Made by a program: the position numbers and the translations under genes | Assembly (NCBI GenBank): GCA_029261375.1 | Contig: JAJDBL010000470.1 | Span: forward strand, 1 to 6,347 | Length of the DNA: 6,347 nucleotides | Origin: Nitrospirales bacterium | GTDB taxonomy: Bacteria > Nitrospirota > Nitrospiria > Nitrospirales > UBA2166 | Direction of reading: 5' to 3' | Notes under the pieces: model-generated | What the model was told of the DNA's origin: nothing | What the model saw: only the letters and a program-made list of their open reading frames with translations | Database searches by the model: none | Shown here: positions 1 to 5,668 of the stretch, one piece after another | Position numbering within the stretch: position 1 is the stretch's first letter | Layout: each line of letters opens with the position of its first letter

Positions 1-18
1 CGCCGCTGGCGGTCTGTT

Positions 19-1863
19 TCAGGCTCCGGCTGCGCGGGCCATTGCCGACCGCTGAGACCGACGATCATTGTCAGTAAGATGCCGTTTTCTCAGCCGAATA
101 TGTTTCGGCGTGATTTCGACCAATTCATCGTCGTCGATAAATTCAAGTGCAAATTCCAAGGTCATCTCAGGAGGGGTGATCAAATTAATCGCATCATCGG
201 CACCAGACGCACGAATGTTGGTCAACTTCTTTTCCCTCACCGCATTGACCACCATATCCTTGCCCTTGTTGTTAATCCCCACAATCATGCCTTCATAGAG
301 GGGATCGCTGGTGTGAACAAGAATCGGACCGCGATCCTGTAACTTCCACAAGGCATACGCCACCGCTCCCCCTGCGCTCTGCGAGATCTGAACACCCACG
401 GTGCGTCTTGGGACCTCCCCTTTAAAGGGCTGATATTCAAAGAAGGTCTGGGACATCACCCCTGTCCCCCGAGTCATTGTGAGCAATTCGTTGCGAAATC
501 CCATTAAGGCACGCGAGGCAACCAAAAATTCCATCCGGATCGTCCCAACGGAACTGACCTGCATATTACGCATATCGGCACGCCGATTCCCCAAGGACTC
601 TATAACGGCTCCTTGATAACCTGCGTCCACGTCAATAACCACTTCCTCAATTGGCTCGAGCTTCTCACCGTCAACGCGCTTGAAGATGACCTTTGGGGGT
701 GAGACCTCCAATTCGTAGCCTTCCCTCCGCATCGTCTCGATAAGTATGGCTAAATGCAATTCGCCTCGCCCAGACACAGAAAACCGCTCTCCACCATCGG
801 CCTCTTCCACCTTGACCCCGACATTCATCATGGCTTCGTGCGCTAAACGCTCCCGAATGTGACGGGACGTCAGAAACCGCCCACCATCCTTTCCAGACAA
901 CGGACTGGTGTTGTGGGAGAAGTTCATTGAGATCGTCGGCTCATCAATGTTGACCGTCGGCAAGGCGACGGGATGATCGGGAGAGGTGATGGTTTCCCCT
1001 ACCCGCACATCTGGAATTCCAGCGAGCGAAATAATATCTCCGGCCTGCGCGTATTCACGCTCCACACGAGCAAGGCCTTGATACGCGAGTATTTTTGTCA
1101 CCTTCGCTCTCACAATTTCACCGTCACGCTTCACCAAGGTGACCGGGTCTCCCGTACGCACTTCTCCATGAAAGATCCGACCAACAGCAATTCGTCCAAT
1201 ATATGTATCGTAATCCAAGATCGTGACGAGCATTTGAAACGGCTGATCAGGATCAGCAACTGGTGGGAGGACTCGATGAACGATCGCATCCAACAGCGGC
1301 TTCATATCTACAGCTTCATCATCAAGATCTAAGGTCGACTTACCTTCTTTCCCTGAGGCAAACACGATTGGAAAATCAAGTTGTTCGTCCGTCGCATTGA
1401 GTTCGCCGAACAAATCAAATGTCTGATCGACGACGACGTTGGGACGCGAATTCGGACGGTCGATTTTATTGATAACAACGATGGGCTTGAGATGGAGCTC
1501 AAGCGACTTCTTCAATACGAACTTGGTCTGAGGCATCGGCCCTTCAAACGCATCCACAAGCAGCAAGACGCCATCGACCAGACGAAGAATGCGTTCGACC
1601 TCACTGCCGAAATCCGCGTGTCCCGGGGTGTCGACAAGGTTAATGTTTACATCCCGATATTTCAGCGATGCGTTTTTGGAAAAAATCGTAATGCCACGCT
1701 CTTTTTCAAGCGGATTCGAGTCCATGATGACGGCATCGCCGTCCTTGAACACATGGGCACCAGTTTGTCGAAGCAATGCATCGACAAGTGTCGTCTTGCC
1801 GTGATCGACATGGGCGATAATCGCCACGTTCCGTATGTCTTTTCTTCGTTTTTGATGAGGCAT
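19..1863 (-). CDS. typA: Ribosome-associated translational GTPase TypA/BipA
   Basis: A 614-residue protein, the usual TypA/BipA length (about 600-615). It is a cytoplasmic GTPase of the EF-G/LepA class that binds the ribosome and is known to support 50S assembly and growth in the cold or under stress. All G motifs are visible: AHVDHGKT at 17-24 (G1), RGITI at 56-60 (switch I), DTPGH at 78-82 (G3), NKID at 132-135 (G4) and an SGKEG-type G5 near 170-174. Beta-barrel domain II spans roughly 205-295, followed by EF-G III/V-like domains and the TypA-specific C-terminal domain. RGTG at 465-468 lies in the conserved C-terminal half, which separates it from LepA and EF-G. The ATG is preceded by GGAG (plus 1873-1876) with a 9-nt gap. 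It ends with TGA at 19-21. The gene stands alone: the next gene upstream ends 341 bp away behind a likely terminator. No key residue is missing. Confidence 0.98.
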   Translation of the reverse strand: MPHQKRRKDIRNVAIIAHVDHGKTTLVDALLRQTGAHVFKDGDAVIMDSNPLEKERGITIFSKNASLKYRDVNINLVDTPGHADFGSEVERILRLVDGVLLLVDAFEGPMPQTKFVLKKSLELHLKPIVVINKIDRPNSRPNVVVDQTFDLFGELNATDEQLDFPIVFASGKEGKSTLDLDDEAVDMKPLLDAIVHRVLPPVADPDQPFQMLVTILDYDTYIGRIAVGRIFHGEVRTGDPVTLVKRDGEIVRAKVTKILAYQGLARVEREYAQAGDIISLAGIPDVRVGETITSPDHPVALPTVNIDEPTISMNFSHNTSPLSGKDGGRFLTSRHIRERLAHEAMMNVGVKVEEADGGERFSVSGRGELHLAILIETMRREGYELEVSPPKVIFKRVDGEKLEPIEEVVIDVDAGYQGAVIESLGNRRADMRNMQVSSVGTIRMEFLVASRALMGFRNELLTMTRGTGVMSQTFFEYQPFKGEVPRRTVGVQISQSAGGAVAYALWKLQDRGPILVHTSDPLYEGMIVGINNKGKDMVVNAVREKKLTNIRASGADDAINLITPPEMTLEFALEFIDDDELVEITPKHIRLRKRHLTDNDRRSQRSAMARAAGA

Positions 1864-1912
1864 AATTCTCGTCTCCCGCTTCCCCTCAGGGTAGAGCGTT
1901 GTCTACGCTACA

Positions 1913-1941
1913 TAAATAAACACATCTCCGGGGTACGGCAA
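1913..1941 (-). promoter_or_regulatory. Weak candidate sigma-70 promoter for typA
   Basis: On the minus strand TTGCCG (1941-1936, 4 of 6 to the -35 consensus) is followed after exactly 17 bases by TATTTA (1918-1913), an AT-rich -10-like hexamer that keeps only the first TAT of the consensus. It would give a leader of about 40 bases. It is the best pair I could find by eye in this stretch, but the -10 lacks the final T, so the call is tentative. Confidence 0.25.
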
Positions 1942-2122
1942 TGTGATCCATGACCGAAATATGGCTTCGAGGCCTACGAAGGAATGTTCAGCGAAGACAC
2001 AGACAAGAACTGCCGAAGGTGGGCGGGTTCTGCACCAGGTAGCCGTCGAACGTAAAAAGTAACAGAAGGTGTAGGCGAACGCAAACTATCCTAGGTAGAT
2101 AACCTCACGGTGGAAGATTGAA

Positions 2123-2142
2123 ACCGACCGTTGCCGGTCGGT
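2123..2142 (-). terminator. Hairpin likely to terminate the Sel1-repeat gene
   Basis: Perfect 8-bp stem ACCGACCG/CGGTCGGT closed by a four-base loop that reads GCAA (a GNRA tetraloop) on the minus strand. It lies 62 bases beyond the Sel1 gene's TAG. In that direction the stem is followed by TTTCAATCTT, a broken T-tract. On the plus strand no T-run follows, so the orientation favours the minus strand. The broken tract keeps confidence moderate. Confidence 0.5.
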
Positions 2143-2204
2143 GAACGGACAGACAGGTTTACCGTATTCCTATCAGCCTTCAGCCGAAAAGCCTACATCG
2201 TTTC

Positions 2205-3146
2205 CTATTGCTTCGGCATCAAAGCGTCAAAGGTGTTGACGAACGTCTCTGCCTCACGATGGCCCTGTTGTGCAGCCATGCGATACCATTTTAGCGCTTC
2301 TTCAAGGTTCTGCGGCATCCCGCGCCCTTCAGCATGCATGGCTCCAAGAAAAAACTGCGCTTCCATGTGGCCCTGATCGGCTGCTTTGCGATACCACGTT
2401 GCCGCTACGCCTAAATCCTGTGGCACGCCGTCTCCGATGGCGAACAGGCTGGCAAGATTGAACTGCGCTTCGACATGACCTTGCCCCCCTGCCTTGAAAA
2501 ACAATTCACCCGCTTTCATCATATCCTTTGACACACCCTCGCCTGCTCCATACAAATTGCCTAGGTTAAACTGCGCAAGATCAAGTCCTTGGTCTGCCGC
2601 TTGCTGATACCATTTCGCCGCTTTCTTGAGATCTTTCGGATCCCCTCGCCCCTGTTGAAACATCACCCCCAAGGCATTCTGCGCTCCCGCATCACCTTGT
2701 TTCGCCGCTTTGCGAAACCATATCACCGCTTCTGCGTGATCCTGAGAAACCCCACTGCCATCGCGGTAGAGAACTCCAAGGTTATATTGCGCGTCCAGAT
2801 GCCCCTGTTCTCCAGCTTTTCGATACCAGCGCAACGCATCAGGGACATTCTGAGCAATACCCAGCCCCTCCGCTGACATCAACGCAAAATAATATTGCGC
2901 CTTCGCGTTGCCCCGCTCAGCAGCCTTGCGATACCACGTGGCAGCTTCAACCCAGTCCGATGCGACACCATCCCCACGACGATATCGTTCAGCGATCATG
3001 AATTGTGCGTTGGCATCACCACCCTCGGCGAGTTTCTGAAGCGCCTCAAACGATGAGCCCTTGGCTGCATGAGCGCGAGGCATCGTATCCGTTGGCATAA
3101 GTAAGATGGTCACCAGAATGACCATGCCCCAATTCCAGGAATTCAT
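2205..3146 (-). CDS. Exported Sel1-repeat (TPR-like) protein
   Basis: A 313-residue protein from the chosen ATG. Residues 1-27 form a signal-like segment (hydrophobic MVILVTILL core, AHA|A cleavage site), so the rest should lie in the periplasm or outside. Residues 45-296 are seven consecutive 36-residue Sel1 repeats with the family pattern A-x-A-Q ... G-x-G-V ... A-x-x-W-Y-R-K-A-A-x-x-G; an eighth begins (REAE) and stops. Sel1 repeats fold as paired helices and act as protein-binding scaffolds; the partner cannot be inferred. Start choice: the frame is open back to a GTG at 3212, but that has no ribosome binding site. The ATG at 3146 has GGAG (3157-3160) 10 bases upstream. The ATG at 3155 is an alternative that adds one Arg before the hydrophobic core but leaves only one base after GGAG. 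The gene is divergent from the desaturase gene and has no operon partner here. Confidence 0.9.
   Translation of the reverse strand: MNSWNWGMVILVTILLMPTDTMPRAHAAKGSSFEALQKLAEGGDANAQFMIAERYRRGDGVASDWVEAATWYRKAAERGNAKAQYYFALMSAEGLGIAQNVPDALRWYRKAGEQGHLDAQYNLGVLYRDGSGVSQDHAEAVIWFRKAAKQGDAGAQNALGVMFQQGRGDPKDLKKAAKWYQQAADQGLDLAQFNLGNLYGAGEGVSKDMMKAGELFFKAGGQGHVEAQFNLASLFAIGDGVPQDLGVAATWYRKAADQGHMEAQFFLGAMHAEGRGMPQNLEEALKWYRMAAQQGHREAETFVNTFDALMPKQ
2259..3014 (-). repeat. Seven in-frame 108-bp Sel1 coding repeats
   Basis: The coding sequence for the seven Sel1 units has a strict 108-base period (36 codons, with no insertion or deletion between units). DNA identity between units is partial: a recurring stretch close to GCGATACCACGT, or variants of it, marks the W-Y-R-K block of several units. 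This is a diverged protein repeat, not a young DNA duplication. Confidence 0.85.
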
Positions 3147-3218
3147 ACGTGCCATGCTCCGAAATACCGCGAGTGAACGGAAGGTGGCACCTTCTTTCTT
3201 TTTCTGTAACACGCGAGA

Positions 3219-3233
3219 ATTTTAACGCATAAT
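3219..3233. promoter_or_regulatory. Overlapping divergent candidate -10 boxes (Sel1 gene / desaturase gene)
   Basis: On the plus strand CATAAT (3228-3233) matches 5 of 6 positions of the -10 consensus and would start transcription near 3240, upstream of the desaturase ATG at 3286. On the minus strand TAAAAT (3224-3219) also matches 5 of 6 and would start near 3212, upstream of the Sel1 ATG at 3146. Neither has a good -35 (CTGTAA at 3204-3209 for plus, TGCGTA at 3247-3242 for minus, each 3 of 6). If both are real, the two polymerase footprints overlap. Both would make the outermost start codons (GTG 3212 and ATG 3232) unlikely. Confidence 0.35.
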
Positions 3234-3285
3234 GTCATCGATACGCACCCCATCAAGAACATTCGGCTCCTATGAACGACTCCCG

Positions 3286-4101
3286 ATGAACTCAGATGTC
3301 ACTATTCGGTTATCAGCATTTCTTGGAATACTGGCACTCATGATTGCCTGGGAAATCCTCGCCCCACGACGTCCTTTGCAGACGGCGAAACCACAACGCT
3401 GGTTCGCAAATCTCGGTATCGCCGTCATCAATGCTGCCTTACTTAGATTTCTCTTTGCCTCAGGCGCAATGGGCGTGGCCGTCCTGGCGTATGAGAAGAG
3501 CTGGGGGCTGTTCAACACCGTAAGCTGGCCAATCTGGATCGAAATACTACTGGGCCTCATCGTATTGGACCTAGCCTTGTATCTACAGCATGTGATGTTT
3601 CACGCCCTTCCCACACTGTGGCGACTACATATGATGCACCATTCTGACATGGATCTTGATGTCACCACCGGCGTGCGGTTTCACCCCGCCGAAGTTGCTG
3701 TTTCCATGCTGATCAAACTTGGCGCTGTCATTCTGATAGGAACGTCGCCATTAGCAGTTCTTCTATTTGAAGTCCTACTAAATGGCACATCAATGTTTAA
3801 CCACAGCAACATTCGCATACCGACTAATATAGACAGAGCACTGCGATGGATTATCGTCACCCCCGATATGCATCGTATCCATCATTCCACACTCCCTCAC
3901 GAGACCAATCGTAACTTTGGTTTCAATCTTCCATGGTGGGATCGCCTACTAGGCACCTACCTGAACGACCCTAGCGAGAGCCATCAGACAATGCCTCTCG
4001 GCCTTGCACACCTCAAGGATCCATCTGACCTGACACTACAAGGAATATTGATACTACCTTTTACCGGAAAAACTGGCGACTACCCGATCGGGCGCAGATA
4101 G
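3286..4101 (+). CDS. Sterol desaturase / fatty acid hydroxylase family membrane protein
   Basis: A 271-residue integral membrane protein of the fatty acid hydroxylase superfamily, which uses a di-iron centre bound by histidines to hydroxylate or desaturate lipids. The histidine clusters are all present: HVMFH at 102-106, HMMHH at 115-119, FHP at 132-134, NH at 172-173, and HRIHH at 196-200. Hydrophobic segments lie at about 8-23, 41-70, 84-102 and 142-166. The end, around NLPWWDRLLGTY (214-225), is typical of the family. The actual lipid or sterol substrate cannot be told from sequence. Start choice: an in-frame ATG at 3232 would add 18 residues, but family members usually begin just before the IRL-x-x-FLG segment, as here, and a candidate -10 box overlaps the earlier ATG. 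Neither start has a clear ribosome binding site. The stop is TAG at 4099-4101. It stands alone, convergent with the small gene that ends at 4238. Confidence 0.92.
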   Translation: MNSDVTIRLSAFLGILALMIAWEILAPRRPLQTAKPQRWFANLGIAVINAALLRFLFASGAMGVAVLAYEKSWGLFNTVSWPIWIEILLGLIVLDLALYLQHVMFHALPTLWRLHMMHHSDMDLDVTTGVRFHPAEVAVSMLIKLGAVILIGTSPLAVLLFEVLLNGTSMFNHSNIRIPTNIDRALRWIIVTPDMHRIHHSTLPHETNRNFGFNLPWWDRLLGTYLNDPSESHQTMPLGLAHLKDPSDLTLQGILILPFTGKTGDYPIGRR

Positions 4102-4134
4102 GCCTGCTGTTCTTGCTGGATGGCCTGGATGGTC

Positions 4135-4199
4135 AAAAACGCATTCCACAGCAACGCCCAACTGAAGGCGGCGCTAGGAACACACCCAAAGGTGCTGTG
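4135..4199 (-). terminator. Tentative terminator-like inverted repeat after the small hypothetical gene
   Basis: CACAGCA (4147-4153) and TGCTGTG (4193-4199) are exact 7-bp inverted repeats 39 bases apart. The intervening sequence can form an inner CGCC/GGCG hairpin. On the minus strand the structure starts 38 bases after the hypothetical gene's stop and is followed, 7 bases on, by five Ts (4139-4135). The long loop and the gap before the T-run make it a weak intrinsic terminator at best; it could be chance. Confidence 0.25.
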
Positions 4200-4237
4200 A
4201 TGGTACACGACAAGCTTACACTCAGCAGCTTCGTTCG

Positions 4238-4552
4238 CTATGTAGGAGGTAGGAGGGGTCCTGCCCACTTCCCTTCCACACGCTGTACGTCCACAAGATT
4301 ATTCGGAGGGCCAAGATCCGCCATTAATTTCGTGTCGATCCTTCCATGACCAACCAGAATCAACTGTGGTTCTGAAACACCTCGTGCTTTGTACCAGTAC
4401 CAGCCGGGACAGTCAGGTTTCCCACCTGTCCACGTCGGAACCACATACCGCAACTCCTGTTCTAACATCGCTTTCACCTGTCCGGCATCATGATCAGTCA
4501 GGAGGTCCTTGAGCGCCTCATAGAGCGCTTCTGCGTGAATTCGTAAGGTCAT
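4238..4552 (-). CDS. Hypothetical protein, about 104 residues
   Basis: I do not recognise this protein. The N-terminal third (about 3-40) is a likely amphipathic helical region rich in Leu, Ala and charged residues. The middle has a compact aromatic block, PGWYWY at 49-54, just after a lone Cys48. The end carries GKWAGP at 94-99 and a proline-rich tail. A Gly-Trp-Tyr-Trp block paired with a late Trp-x-Gly-Pro recalls small phage or accessory proteins with a WYW/WxGP layout, but that is only a resemblance. There is no signal peptide or membrane segment, so it is probably cytoplasmic. Start: the ATG at 4552 follows a G-rich stretch (GAGG 11 bases upstream); a GTG at 4573 would add seven residues but has no ribosome binding site. 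It is transcribed away from msrA, sharing a control region with phased repeats, and converges on the desaturase gene. Confidence 0.65.
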   Translation of the reverse strand: MTLRIHAEALYEALKDLLTDHDAGQVKAMLEQELRYVVPTWTGGKPDCPGWYWYKARGVSEPQLILVGHGRIDTKLMADLGPPNNLVDVQRVEGKWAGPLLPPT

Positions 4553-4607
4553 GTCCCACCCACCCTCAACCACATCATTGCTGTTGGCCCACTAACCCCA
4601 TATCGAC

Positions 4608-4646
4608 AGTACAGAATAGTGACATGCTCGTGACAGATTTGTGAAA
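4608..4646. promoter_or_regulatory. Four 11-bp-phased motifs, candidate response-regulator binding site
   Basis: Plus-strand hexamers AGTACA (4608), GTGACA (4619), GTGACA (4630) and GTGAAA (4641) begin exactly 11 bp apart. Read on the minus strand the core is TTTCAC-TGTCAC-TGTCAC-TGTACT. The central 18 bases (4636-4619) align with the Pho-box layout of two CTGTCAT units with a 4-base gap, matching mainly in the TGTCA cores. Direct repeats at 11 bp are the known binding geometry of PhoB/OmpR-type response regulators. The site lies between the divergent small hypothetical gene and msrA. Its orientation favours the hypothetical gene, while a -10-like TATGAT for msrA lies just downstream at 4656-4661. 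That the site is functional, and which regulator binds it, is inference. Confidence 0.4.
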
Positions 4647-4655
4647 ATATTCCAG

Positions 4656-4661
4656 TATGAT
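4656..4661 (+). promoter_or_regulatory. Candidate -10 box for msrA
   Basis: TATGAT matches 5 of 6 consensus positions and would start transcription near 4668, leaving a leader of about 40 bases before the msrA ATG at 4710. No standard -35 lies 17 bases upstream (ACAGAT). GTGACA at 4630-4635 is 5 of 6 to the -35 consensus but 20 bases away. A promoter with a good -10 and a poor -35 beside phased repeats would fit activator dependence, which is inference. Confidence 0.35.
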
Positions 4662-4709
4662 CTTTAAACGTACAACGACGGACACTATGCCACAAGAAAG
4701 GAGAGCGTC

Positions 4710-5336
4710 ATGTCTCGAAAAGGCTTGCTCACAACAATCACACTGATCACGTTTACCATCGCCTGTGCCACGGCCTTCACCATCTCGGCAAGTTATGCCA
4801 AACAAGGCAACGTGCCCGCGAAAGCGACATTTGCCGGTGGATGTTTCTGGTGCATGGAAGAGGCCTTTGAGAAGGTCCCAGGCGTCGCATCCGCTAAATC
4901 AGGATACACCGATGGTCACGTCAAAAACCCAAGCTACGAAGCGGTCTCGGCGGGAGGAACGGGCCACACCGAAGCTATCGAAGTGCTCTACGACCCTTCA
5001 GTAATTTCTTATGAACAGCTTCTCAAGGTCTTCTGGAAAAATGTCGACCCGACGACGCAGAATCGCCAATTTTGCGATCCGGGAACCCAATATCGTCCCG
5101 CGATCTTCCATCATGATGAGACGCAACGACGGTTGGCCGAACGATCCAAATCCTCCGTGATGGGATCGAAAACATTCTCGGCGCCTATCACCACGCCAAT
5201 TGTCAAAGCTTCAGTCTTCTATGCGGCCGAGGAGTACCATCAGGATTACTACAAAAAGAATCCTTTGAGATACAAATACTATAAATGGAACTGCGGACGG
5301 GCTCAGCGGCTTGCTGAGCTGTGGGGTGAGTCATAA
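4710..5336 (+). CDS. msrA: Exported peptide methionine sulfoxide reductase A
   Basis: Reduces methionine-S-sulfoxide in proteins back to methionine, repairing oxidative damage. The 208-residue chain begins with a signal peptide: MSRK, a hydrophobic stretch to about residue 25, and ASYA|K cleavage after residue 30, so the enzyme should act in the periplasm. The catalytic motif GCFWC is at 44-48 with Cys45 the reactive residue, followed by Glu50. FCDPGTQYRPAIF at 121-133 and the late NCG with Cys195 (likely resolving cysteine) are those of the GCFWCME subfamily that also ends in an RLxELWG-type tail, present here at 200-206. Extra cysteines are Cys48 and Cys122. A strong ribosome binding site AAGGAG (4698-4703) lies 6 bases before the ATG. 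No MsrB is fused or adjacent. The gene is followed by an intrinsic terminator at 5389-5426, so it is probably monocistronic. The reductant that recycles it outside the cytoplasm is not encoded in the window. Confidence 0.97.
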   Translation: MSRKGLLTTITLITFTIACATAFTISASYAKQGNVPAKATFAGGCFWCMEEAFEKVPGVASAKSGYTDGHVKNPSYEAVSAGGTGHTEAIEVLYDPSVISYEQLLKVFWKNVDPTTQNRQFCDPGTQYRPAIFHHDETQRRLAERSKSSVMGSKTFSAPITTPIVKASVFYAAEEYHQDYYKKNPLRYKYYKWNCGRAQRLAELWGES

Positions 5337-5388
5337 GACCATCTTTCGGTCGCACGACGCGACAGGCGGCTTACCCATACGACTAGCG

Positions 5389-5426
5389 CGGGGAGGGCGG
5401 AACAGCATCGCAGCCCTCCCCGTTTT
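5389..5426 (+). terminator. Intrinsic terminator of msrA
   Basis: Perfect 10-bp GC-rich stem CGGGGAGGGC (5389-5398) with GCCCTCCCCG (5413-5422), a 14-base loop, then TTTT (5423-5426). It begins 52 bases after the msrA stop and points the same way. The T-tract is short, but the very stable stem makes this the best terminator in the window. Confidence 0.8.
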
Positions 5427-5431
5427 GGGAA

Positions 5432-5470
5432 TGCCGGTACGAGAGCGCCGTCACGCTCTATTCCCCGGCA
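5432..5470. repeat. Two-tier imperfect hairpin after the msrA terminator
   Basis: TGCCGG (5432-5437) pairs with CCGGCA (5465-5470), and inside it AGAGCG (5442-5447) pairs with CGCTCT (5454-5459) around a 6-base loop, with a small internal loop (4 by 5 bases) between the two stems. No T-run follows on either strand. It may back up the terminator or act as a 3' processing or protein-binding structure; its role is unknown. Confidence 0.5.
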
Positions 5471-5524
5471 CTCATCGTTCCGTTCTCATTACAACCGATT
5501 TCTTGCACTTCCAATCCCCCCGTA

Positions 5525-5553
5525 GTGACATGCTAAGATAGGCTCAATATGGT
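5525..5553 (+). promoter_or_regulatory. Candidate sigma-70 promoter for the DUF1015 gene
   Basis: GTGACA (5525-5530, 5 of 6 to TTGACA) and TATGGT (5548-5553, 4 of 6 to TATAAT) are separated by exactly 17 bases. Transcription would start near 5560, downstream of the msrA terminator, giving a leader of roughly 108 bases. It is the best-spaced promoter pair in the window. Confidence 0.45.
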
Positions 5554-5668
5554 TTGAGTGTGTTTCGAGTACCGATCTTGCTCGCACCAAAGCCACCCAG
5601 CAATCATGCTAACAACACCTGTTTCCGCAGCTTGAGTACGCAGATTATTCCAGGAGGAGAAACTTAAC

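Larger units (their letters stand above)
1864..2204. other. Intergenic region between typA and the Sel1-repeat gene
   Basis: These 341 bases hold no convincing gene; the plus-strand frames that enter here are extensions of antisense shadows of typA. From right to left in the direction of transcription it contains a hairpin likely to end the Sel1 gene (2123-2142), about 180 bases without recognised structure, a weak candidate typA promoter (1913-1941), and the typA leader with its GGAG ribosome binding site. A small imperfect hairpin (AGCG/CGCT around a 7-base loop) lies in the leader at about 1896-1910. I recognise no riboswitch or cold-shock element. Confidence 0.6.
5337..5668. other. Intergenic region between msrA and the DUF1015 gene
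   Basis: These 332 bases contain no convincing gene. In order they hold the msrA terminator (5389-5426), a second hairpin without a T-tract (5432-5470), a candidate promoter (5525-5553) and a leader of about 108 bases ending in a strong ribosome binding site for the DUF1015 gene. The leader from about 5560 to 5650 shows no structure I recognise as a riboswitch. Confidence 0.7.

Noticed and set aside
1..18. CCGC/GCGG mini-hairpin just after the typA stop
   Set aside because: Only 18 bases are available before the window edge, so a terminator cannot be judged.
1381..1953. A 190-codon open frame on the plus strand, the longest frame not assigned to a gene
   Set aside because: It lies almost wholly antisense to typA over its conserved GTPase domain, resembles no family I know, and is arginine- and isoleucine-rich as expected from reading the opposite strand of a real gene.
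3147..3212. GTG at 3212 as start of the Sel1-repeat protein
   Set aside because: No ribosome binding site precedes it, it overlaps a candidate promoter, and it would put 22 mostly charged residues before the signal segment; the ATG at 3146 has GGAG at 10 bases.
4083..4092. Ten-base palindrome CCCGATCGGG
   Set aside because: It is a single short palindrome inside the end of the desaturase coding region, with no partner site and no promoter context.
4080..4268. A 62-codon minus-strand frame between the desaturase and the small hypothetical gene, starting at GTG 4268 after a purine-rich stretch
   Set aside because: It overlaps both neighbours' 3' ends out of frame and has no recognisable motif. 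A coding role cannot be excluded, but nothing supports it.
4113..4349. A plus-strand 78-codon frame with a perfect GGAGGT inside
   Set aside because: It is largely antisense to the small hypothetical gene. The GGAGGT comes from the reverse complement of its Pro-Pro-Thr codons and is not followed by a start codon at a suitable distance.
4710..4800. A possible lipoprotein signal at Cys19 of MsrA (TIAC)
   Set aside because: The position three before Cys is Thr rather than Leu/Val/Ile, the hydrophobic stretch continues past the Cys, and a good ASYA cleavage site follows at residue 30.
5301..5319. GCTCAGC/GCTGAGC hairpin near the end of msrA
   Set aside because: It lies inside the conserved coding tail, has no T-run after it, and a far better terminator follows at 5389.
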